64,000 nt of DNA from Macrosoma leucophasiata (Eukaryota > Arthropoda > Insecta > Lepidoptera > Hedylidae), in the NCBI GenBank assembly GCA_036365455.1, contig JAWQUS010000030.1, positions 15,210,001 through 15,274,000 of the forward strand, in the 5' to 3' direction. Under the pieces are notes generated by a model that saw only the letters and a program-made list of their open reading frames with translations, did no database searches and was not told the origin of the DNA. A program made the position numbers and the translations under genes. Within the stretch, counting starts at the first letter, position 1, and every line of letters begins with the position of its first letter. Positions 1 to 10,600 of the stretch are shown here, piece after piece.

Positions 1-1461
1 GTAATTACACGGCTATGGTCGCAGATCAAATTATACTACACAAAAACGTTACAATATAATTATTGCATAATCGTATAAAAAATTCAACACTTGAAAACAC
101 GTTTTGTTTGTATCTGTTTTTGGCCTCATAGATCTCCTGTTATCGTGAATTGTATTGTTTAGACTTCCTATGAAACTAATTGATAGTTGGACTGAACTGA
201 ACATGTTGAAGTAATGAAGATTTAAAGAAATTTGATTAAATTATTTTATTAATTTTTTTATGATGTCTACGCGGATTTAATTAATTGATTTATGTACCAT
301 ACATTTCCAATCATTCAAACGTGATGCTGGCAGTTATGCCTCCTGGCAATAAAAAGAAATTTGAAGTTTTGAAGACTAATAACTAACCCATTCTTAAACG
401 TACAATAAAGATGATTTAGTTACTTTTAAGCTGTCTTTATCAGTTGCATTGTCAAAGACACAAGATTAGTATTTTTTGGGGTAAATTTCGTTTATGAATA
501 TGGCGAGAAGTTAATAAGCTAATGAGATATTAATAAGGTACGTAAAGCCAACGGAGTATTTAATAATACCATGTTTTTATTTGTATTGGAAGACAAAGAA
601 ACACACAGTCAACACAGTCTAAATTACTATAGCTAATGGATATAGCCACTCAGGCCAGACATTAGAGAAACAGCCCGTGTAATTTGACCTCTTTTCTACT
701 AAGTTGACAAATTATTGCCATAACAATAGGGTAGCATTACGGGCAAAATGCCCTATAGCCCGAAAGGTGCTCCCATTCCCACATGTTCCCATTAGCAGGC
801 TCCCCATAACTAGAGCGGAGAGATTTTTCTTGTGAGTGACCACATACTCAATATAATTTAAACGCGTCATTTCCAATAGGTACATTGAAAACTATTTTAT
901 TTGGTATATGGTATGGTACCTGTAGACTATTAAGATAAAAAGGATGTCGTGATGAATGAAGGAATCGTTTGTATAGAATTATTGCTTTACTAACAAAAGC
1001 TAAGAATGTATTTTGCAATAAATATCGTTCAATATGATTTGCTTCCAACTGCTTTACCCAATACGATTTGCTTCCAATTGCTTTACCTTTATCTAGTCTT
1101 AATACTCTTGTTCCTAAATGGTTATTGTCTATCTAAGAGGCTGTTGGATAGAATACAATATAAAATGCTATTTTTAGCTTATCGGGGAAGGTAAAATGAG
1201 TTTTAAAAAATCTACACGTTCTTCATCGTAATCATATTTCTAGCTATGGGCAGTTCGCTAGATTCAAAACCAATCCATTCCCTCTCGAACTTCTTTATGT
1301 TAAATTTGTCAGTCTCCATAAGGTATAGTTACACCATTGGATTCAATAGCAGCATTTACCCACATCTTCTTTTCCTTTAAATCTTCATACTTCGTAAAAA
1401 CTAGACCGTCGAAGTAACCCTACGACGACGAATGTCCATAATCACCGGCGTTACCGCGCGT
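1..1461. other. 3'-flanking DNA of beta4GalNAcT; mostly unassigned
   Basis: Contains the presumed 3'UTR. AATAAA-type signals on the minus strand occur near 892-899 and 574-580, but I cannot choose between them. About 384-500 is a decayed relative of the 146-bp MITE found at 3279-3424 (shared 'cagttgcattgtcaaa' and 'cgtttatgaata'). Confidence 0.4.
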
Positions 1462-1481
1462 CGCCAAACAATAGTTTGGCG
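1462..1481 (-). promoter_or_regulatory. Short hairpin just after the beta4GalNAcT stop codon
   Basis: A perfect 8-bp stem (CGCCAAAC / GTTTGGCG) closes a 4-nt loop, starting 11 nt after the TGA, so it would lie at the start of the 3'UTR. No function is shown; it may be chance. Confidence 0.35.
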
Positions 1482-1492
1482 AAATACGTCCG

Positions 1493-1625
1493 TCAGCTGC
1501 GCTCATCTATATTTGCTACTATGTGGGTATAGAGGTGGTGTTGGGTCACTTTGACCGGCTCGTACTCGAGGGTTGATAACCCGTCCTTTTGGAATGTTTT
1601 GCTGGTTTGGGATAGAAGTTGGTAC
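1493..1625 (-). CDS. beta4GalNAcT: beta4GalNAcT exon 8: C-terminus and stop
   Basis: 133-bp terminal coding exon after tttcag|GTACC. It encodes residues 362-405, including KDGLSTLEYEPVKVTQHHLY and THIVANIDERS, then TGA at 1495-1493. The DGLSTLEY block is the usual C-terminal motif of the family. Confidence 0.95.
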
Positions 1626-4600
1626 CTGAAAATAAAATGTAAAATTGTTTCAATTTAATTCGGTTTTATTTTTAAACTGGTTTTTATCAATACCTATTGA
1701 ATTATTATTATAAGTAATTCAATATAGGTAGCTTGTAATAGCAATAATAATTTGAAATAAATATTGGAAGTTTGAAGTTTACTAAGCATTCTTGGTCCGC
1801 ATAGGCAATAATATCATTGCAGCTTTCTTCATGCGTTACAAAAAAGGCTTTTGATGGTGATTTTTATATTATAAATATACAAGCAATTTATTTTATTTAT
1901 TTATTTATCACCACAATAACCTTAATAACTACACAGTTTAACATAATAAAAACATAAAAAGTCGTGAGTGATTATTAAAGTAAATTGTGGGAGACTGGTG
2001 CCTAAACTAAGCAAAGCCTGTATTTCAGGACACCAGCTCTTCCCTCATAAGAAAGGATTACAGAAATTCATGAAGAATACATTGTGCTAATAATAAGGTA
2101 GATTAGGTGGTGGTACATATACAGATATATAATTGCCCGTGACTTCGTCCGTGTGTACTTTAAAATTCCCTAAGGAAATATTTTTTTTATCGAAATCCGT
2201 CCAGCTACTTTAGGGTGATTGAGCAACAAACAAACACACATCCAAACTTACACATTCACAATAGTAGTAAGTTAATTTTTATTCATAGTTACCTTTTAGG
2301 GTTAGGTGCAGATTTTTTATGATCTAACATGGCGTACCTCGCTATAGACATTTTATACCTTGCTATGTGATAATTCATTTTCTTCAACCTGCAATAAACA
2401 ATTTAATTTGGTGTGAAAACGATGGGAATCAGTAGAACGCAAAAGTTAATGCATACAACATTAGAGTAGAGCTCCAGTGGCTGAGTTCAAGTATCGTCGG
2501 TATTGGTTCCTAAACGTTCGCGCGTTGATACTCTCTTCTGGAATGGAAGTGGCAAACAAGCATGCAGTTCACATTGATGTTAAGTGATGACTGCAGCCTA
2601 TAGACCCACACAAAGACCAAGGTCAAAATGCAGATGCCTTACCACTCCTGAGGCCTACATTACCACCTGTCCGGAACACGATAGTGCTGAACACTACCAT
2701 TTAGCGACAAGTATATTAGGTAATGCGGTGGTGCCCACGCTCGCGAGCTCCGTCACTGGAGCTCTACCAAACCACCATTTGTGAGAATCGCGACCAATTC
2801 GCCCTTTCTGGACAAGCTCTAAGTGGCCATTCATTCATAACGTAAGGATGATTTAAGCAATTTTTGACACCCCTACCCCCATGTAAGGGTACGTAAGATT
2901 TTTCAAACTTCTCTCCCTGTTCATACGTAAGATTCTATTTCATTTTTCAAAATTATCGTCTTGTCCAGAATGTTTTTTTTTTTAACTTCCAGACTAATTA
3001 AATATTATCTCTGCTAAAAACCACTTGGCCGCGCAATTAAATATTATCTCTGCTAAAAACCACTTGGCCGCGCAATTCCTACTAGGTATATAATTGAATT
3101 TGAAAAAAAAAAAAAAATATAATATTACGTATGAATGTCATTGAATCCAACCCCCCCCCCCAAGTAAGATAGAGATTTTTCCAATCCTCGGGACCTATAC
3201 GTAATAAATGAATGGCCCTAAGGTACCAAATGTTATGCCAAAAAAAGATTGAGCGTAAAGGTTATACTCAAAATTTTACCCCCTTATTCATACACGTACA
3301 TTACATACGTTTTATCTATAGAATGCTTTGTCTTTGTCAGTTGCATTGTCAAATGTGCAGGATAGAAAAAGACAAAGGAGATATTAGCAACACTTTAGCT
3401 AAAATACGTTTATGAATAAGGGGGTTAGTCTTTAGGTAACAAAACAAAATATGCAAATGCAGAAGCTTACCTATAAAACATATCATCATCCTCGCCTCCC
3501 CATCCCCAGTATTTGTTGGAGAAGCCATTGACCTTCGCGAACTGCTGCAGAGTCATGGCCGACACACCGCCGAAAATGTCTTCATATGGTAATCTACAAA
3601 AGAAAGGAATTTATATACTAGCTGCCCCGACGAACTTCGTATCGCCATAGAGGTAAAATAAAAATTGTCCAAAAATAAAAAACTAAATGTTAGGGGTGGA
3701 CAACCCTCCCTTAGGGGTATAACAATAGATGTTGGCCGAGTCTCAGACGCAAAATTGCTTCAGAATCGGTCTAGCCGTTTCGGAGGAGTATGGCAACATT
3801 GTGACACCAGAATTTTATATGTATAGAGATTATCAAGATTCTATACATTTGCAGCGGCCACGTCATGTGGTGTCACCTAGTGGATCGCAAAGAAAACTAT
3901 GAGTAATATATTTTTTATTTCGGCGCGAAGGAAAAAATGGAAAGAAAAGTTTGAATTCGGACATGGATCGAATTTGCGACCTCAGGATAATCAGTCCAGC
4001 CGCTTTATTAGGTACTAAGCTGACGAAAACCCACAGCCGAGCGTCGAGTTTCTCTTTCCCGTTTTGATTTAACCAATTTTTGTTTTTTTTTTTCTAATAT
4101 TATCACTGATTTAATTACCCTGAGGTCGCAGGTTAGATTCTTGCCAGAAGTCAAATTTCTCTACCTGCCAGCGCTTTATCTTACTACAAACTCCAAAAAC
4201 AATCACAGAGGCAAAGCTGTTTTAGTGCAAATGTGTATCAGTGTTGCCAATGGCAATTACCGTGTTTTACCGTAGAATTTATGCGTCTCTCGCACCAAAA
4301 AAATAACCAAATTATGGCCTCCGGTGGTAGCTATATCATTCGTAGAACAGGGTAATTAGCATTGGCACCACTGACGTCTATACGCTGTCGTCAACACTTA
4401 CCATCCATGTGAAATGAAAATTAGTAACATATTAAAGGCGATATAGCGACCCGACTTTAGGCGGGGACAGTAGCGAAATCTATTGCCTACAATGCAAGTT
4501 TTTTTGTCGTCAACATCGGTTGCCTAACTTGCATTGTTGGCAACAGATGTCGCTACTGCCACCCTAACGCAATGCAATGAATGTGAAGGAAAAGAATTTC

Positions 4601-7600
4601 AGGTGTGGACTTCGGTAGCTCAATTGGAAGAGCGGCTGGACTAGATTCCCAGTGGTCGTGGGTTTAAACCCCGCCTGACACTACATTTTAAATCTAAGTA
4701 ATCAATTTTACCTAAAATTAAGTTTGTCGATGGACGCAGACATATGCCGCGGCTGGCGCGGGCAGGAGTACATGTTCCGAAGGTCGAGCGGCAGCAGGTC
4801 GATGTCGTGGAATATGAAGCATTGCCACCGCTTAATCTTTTGGCTCTCCACAAACCCCACGTTCATCAATTTGGCTCTGTTGAAGTCGCTTGTACCTGGA
4901 ATATGCAGAAGTTTTTCTACGTTAGTCAATGAAACGGGTATGATATTATTTTTAATATTATTTTTCGCAATACACGTTAGTGAAAGGTAAGAGGATAAGT
5001 AGTAGAGCTTTAATTACGGAGCTCGCGGGCGTAGGCACCACAGCATTTTTTTTAAATAAGCTTACACTAACAGCCTTACTCTAGGTATAAAACCTGTTTC
5101 GTGGGTGCCTTTGTATACACCCAACACATACACAAACACCCAGACCCGAAACAAATATCTGTAGGTCACACAAAACTTGTCGCACCGGGACAAAGTTTGT
5201 GTTTTTGGATCGAACCCGTGACCCTTCGAATCAAACGGTCGTCTCACACCGCTGGCCTAACCGGGTCGTGAAATTACCTAATCTATTTGCCGCTAAATTG
5301 GATTTTTCACCGTGTTTCGGTAAGATGTTAAAGTACCTACGGCCCTGGTGGCTAGCCTATTGAGGGTAACTGCCGAAAAATGGGAAAAACCCCAATTCAC
5401 ACTCCGACTCTGGATCGAACCCAGAAATCCAGCATTGCAGTAATGGCCTATTACCACTACACTACAGAAACCTTCAATATTATTTAACACATATGTTTGC
5501 GAATGTGGATGGTTGCAGAGGCCCAGGAAGACCAAGACTGACCTACCATGACCAAATAGGTCAAGTTCTGTTTGATGGTGCGGTCAAAAGTTATAGGAAT
5601 TGGCGTGCACGTATGAAGAGAATGATGAAGGTAGACGAGGTACGAGATGTATGTCAGGACCGGGATATCTGGCGCTCTACATTCTCTGCCTACCTCGTTA
5701 GGGACCTAGCGTGAAGATACATACGTATGTTTTAAAAAATAATATGTCGACTTAGCAAACCCTTTACATCTCATAATATGTGGCTTACATAAGCAATGAG
5801 ATAACGTACGTGTAAATGAGTAAATTAGCCTGATTACACCCAAGAGTGTTAATAAGTATGTAGTGAACACTGAAAGCCTCTTACCTTCCAACTCTACGAT
5901 AAATATCCCGTAGTCTATCTGTTGCTTCATCAATAATGGATGCATATGATTCATGAAGATCGCTAAGTGCTATTGTCTACTATATTTCTTTATTGTTTTA
6001 TTTCTTTACTAGCAACCCGCCCCGGCTTTGCACGGGTAGCATTTATTATATTACATATTTTTATGTAATGAAAGTGGAAAACAAGCATGTAGTTCACATT
6101 GATGTTAAGTGATGACTGCAGCCTAAAGACACCATAGATATAATACATATATACAAAGACCAAGGTCAAAGTACAGATGCGTTTCCACTCCTGAGGCCGA
6201 AGGTGTTACGCCCCTGTGCCGGAAATTACAGGGCCGTACATTACCACCTGACCGGAACACGATAATGCTGAACACTACCATTTAGCAGCAAGTATATTAG
6301 GTAATGCGGTGGTGCCTACGCCCGCGAGCTCCGTCACTGGAGCTCTACCACCAGTATTGCGGGGACGCGTCCGACTTTTGAGACAAAAACCGTGATCCGT
6401 GACCGTATGTCGGTAAATAAAAGTACGATATTGATAAATTATACATATAAACCTCAGAAAATCCTCTTCCCATCATTTCAAACAGGAACAATATCCGTCT
6501 ACAACTTACCTAGATTAGCGGATATATAACGACAGAGAAAATAGAGGGGACTTTACTTTATAATATGTAATGTTGGTGTACAATAAATGAATAACCGTAC
6601 CATATCACAAGGCACGTAAGCTTATTTTATTCAGAAGTTTTTAAATAAATCTATGTTTTTTCACTTTATCGGCAGCGCACGGTGGTGTGTGATGTACTCG
6701 TATCTTGGTTGACATCGATATCCACTCTTTGCTTGTTTTGATGAAACGTGATAGTTACCAAAATTTTAGGAAAAACAGCAACGTACTGCAACACTACGCC
6801 TTCAGAGGCCTTATTTCAAGGGTAAAAAGGCGTTGAAACGTAATGAATTTCATGTTTCTTGCTCAAAAGGGCGCACGTGCTACGTGCGTGTAAAAAAATT
6901 AGGCTGATTACACCCTTGAGTGTAAATAAGTATGTAATGAACACTGAAAGCCTCTTACCTTCCTGCTCCACGATAAATATCCCGTACTCTATCTGTTGCT
7001 TCATCAAGAATGGATGCATGTGATTCAAGAAGATCGCTAAGTGCTGTTGGCGATCCCTGAAAATAAATAAATAAGGTTAGATTAGAGATACATATACGTC
7101 GTGCCCGCTTATTTATTCGAAGTTCGAATATTCTTTATTCATTTGTTAGTTTCGAATGAGTTTTCTCGACTGCTTTAGTGGGAGTATTATATTTCTAAAC
7201 TTGGTACTGTATGTGAATAAAAGGTGAATAATTTAGAATTTTCTTAGGTTGGGTTTGGTTGGTACGAGACTTACAGTACCTACTCAGCGAGAAATATTGC
7301 ACATCGAGTCTAGGTGTGAGATTCACAGACCGCACTGCGACTTTACTTCCAGCAAAGTACGCTTAGAACTGTCAAAACTCATACTTTACTGACAGTTCTA
7401 AGCATAGTTTGCTCAAAGTAAAGTCGTAGTGCGGTCTGTGAATCTCACCCTAGGAAAGAAACAATCGGCTAGTTTCGACTGCTGCTTTCGACTTCTACTG
7501 CACCACAAACCAAACAGCCTTCCTTCTTACTGCACAGAGATAACGCTCTACGAATTGCCTACGTAAGCACTCATAGTCCGATATTGGACAAAATTTCATC

Positions 7601-10600
7601 AAAATGATCGACAAACGTCACATAGTAAAGTTCGAAAGAGATAACAGCGAGAGAAAGTAGACTTCGGCTTATTTCGGATCTGTAACCCGAAATAAGCCGA
7701 AGACAGGAGACTTTAGGAAAGGCCGATATAATAATTATCGTTCAGTTTCGTAAACCAAAAAGAAAAATCAATCTTCGTTCGTCATAAATTTCCACTTTAC
7801 GAAAACACAGATAACGTAATCGCTAACTCGCTGATAAGTGGGACCCTTTATAAATGGAATGCCCAACTTGAATTTTCACTTACAATCTTGTTTAAAATTT
7901 ATTGCAGGTAGTTTCAGTAACATAAATTTGTCGCGCCCTCAGGGATAGGGAAAGGTCGGGCCGAGCTAAAGTTCAGTGAAGCTGAGATAAACCAACAACC
8001 TGTGTTGCATTTATCAATTGCTTATTCGAGAAGGCCGGCTTCGTTAGGTTCTTAACTGAGAATTATGTTTTGAAGCGAAGCGTTAACCATTAGTAGGGGG
8101 TGGAACTTACTCGTACACAATCACACGATCCGGCGCCACCATGTTCCAACGTACATTTTCGTCCACTGCTGAACGTCTTTCGGTCTGGTGGTAATGATGA
8201 TGATAACTAAAAACAATTACCTGTACGGCACAATAATTGCCACTTTGTGTCTAGCTGTGCAGTTGGGTGGTGAGTATAGACCACCTTTATTGACTTCAGG
8301 GTACTTTTTCTCCACCCAATCAAGCTCCATTTCAGTCTTATTCACTGAAATTGGACCTGAAAGTAGAAAAAAATAATTCTGATAACGTACTAACGTTACT
8401 TCACGTCTGTTATCCCCGAAGGGTTAGGCAGAGGTTAATGGATGCATACAAGCATACATTTAAACGATTCGGAAGACATAAAGCTACTTACCTACTCACA
8501 TAACGTTTGGGTCGCCGTACGATGACGTTTTTGATTATAAAGAAATAAATATTATTACGTCAATGACGATTAGGAAGGTGATGGTAGCAAAATGGGAACA
8601 CAAAACAATAGGTGCTTTTCCAAAGCGTACTATCAACTTTATGCCGCAATTAAAATCCTTATCTTGTATTAATAACTTGTTACAAACTTCACTTCATGCT
8701 AAAATTTATATTCAAGAAGCAACTTTGGTCCTCTTAAATCTTAAACTTGGTATAAGCTCGTTTTTTTTTCGAGTAAGGTAGAGTTTATTTATGTTAAAGT
8801 TTCGCATTGAATATAATGTTCAATTGAATTGATCATTAAATCCCTCAGGCCACCAGAAAAATAATGCAATCGATTTCTTATTGTTCTCGGACCCTATACG
8901 GTCCATTGCTGCGTCAGGGATTAAATTCAATGCGAGAGGGAAAAAGATAGGACTGGATTATGCAACGAGCGAGAGTACATATTTAATGACAGTAAGTTAT
9001 TAATTAGGTTCATAACATGTGTTGACTCGTGTTTACTCTTGATGACAATAATTAAGATCTACAGTGTTTAGTCAAATAGCCAATAGCCCATTGTAATAAA
9101 AAATGCTTACCCAAATCTGGTGGACGATTATCACAGAGCGGCATGTCAGGTTCCTTCCTGGGTTCTTCCTCGGTCGTCACCAGGTTTTTGATGCCTTCAA
9201 CTATTTTGGTAATGAGCAGGGGTGTGGTGGTGTCCTCAGTGACGTTGATTCTGGTCATGTTTAGCGATGTGCCGTTGAATGTTTGTGTGGAATTGTGAAT
9301 TGTGTTATTGTATGGGTTGTATTTCTCGGAGTTCGGCGTAGACATTACGGGCAACCTTTTGGGCCAGGAAACCGGGATTTTTTCGCTGGTTCTAGAAAGA
9401 CAAAACAATATGATGAATTACAAATTAATAGTAAGAGTACCTACCACACCAACACACAAATCGCGGTGGGATTTGCACCGAAGTCCTCCGTGTGTATGTC
9501 TGTTTGTTTTTGTGACATGCCCTATTTGGGGAGGAGTGGTAACATAATAAGGACAAAATAAAGATAGTTGTAGTGATTTTTAAATGTTTCTTGATATCCC
9601 ATGTTAACATAACACCTGCTTATTGCAGCCTATGGATCATAAACTATTTAAAGCCTATATATGCATTGCCATATTTATATTACACCAGACCAAAAACAGA
9701 AATAAAATAAAATATTTTTTGATACATACCTTCCACCAAAACTATGACTTGGGTAGTAAATAGTCAACTATAATAAATAAAGCAGTGCCTATTCACTATC
9801 ATAAAAAATCATGTCGCACTTTCAGAACAATAACTAGAGGTCTGTAATGAAATATATTATCTGAGGAATGAAGCCACTTAAAAGGGGGTCGGGGTAAATG
9901 CTTTATGGGCGATTTAGAAAATTATGACCCTTCGAACTGCACACGGCGCGAGTAAAGACCACTCCACTTAGTATAATGAAATATATCAGATGTTATGATC
10001 TGAAATATGAAATCGGATAATCGGATGTCTAGATATTCAGTATGTTATTTTGTGGTAGTACGTATGTATGTATGTATCTTCACGCCTTGTGTTAGTGAGA
10101 GGTATAATATAAGTAGGTAATTGTTTTTATAGGTAGTGACAAGTCACTACCTAGCTATTTACATGTACGCACCACCGCATTACCTGATCAGTTGATGATA
10201 GTGTTCAGAGCTGCTTTTTACTGTTCTGTGAGTACTACCGTGTTCAAGTAAGGTGGTAATATAAAAAACGTAATTTCCGGCCCAGAGGCACGGCCCTGAG
10301 GTCTTTACCTCAGGGGTCTCATCGTATCTACATTGAAACTCCGCCTTTCCTCCATCACATCATCAGACAATCATTAACGCATGTGCACCACCCACCGACG
10401 TGAGACCAGGCGTAATCGCGCAGACGGCACACGGAAATGCTCGCTAGTGTGGAACGAATTTCTTTCTGAGGTGTTCTCAATATTGGTTTAGTATTAACTC
10501 CTCTGACGGTAGCCACTTTCCATCAGGAAGCCCGTCTGCTAGTCATTCTATTGGCATAAATATATACTTACTTATGACTAGGAAGTGCTCGATCGGCCGG

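Noticed and set aside
4641..4990. Plus-strand frames opposite exon 5
   Set aside because: Shadow frames; the minus-strand exon has the conserved motifs and splice sites.
5822..5976. Mutually exclusive alternative exon 4
   Set aside because: Considered seriously, but the in-frame TAG and absence of a phase-compatible acceptor favour a dead copy; kept as a finding rather than annotated as coding.
9283..9561. Plus-strand frames opposite beta4GalNAcT exon 2
   Set aside because: Shadows of the exon on the other strand.
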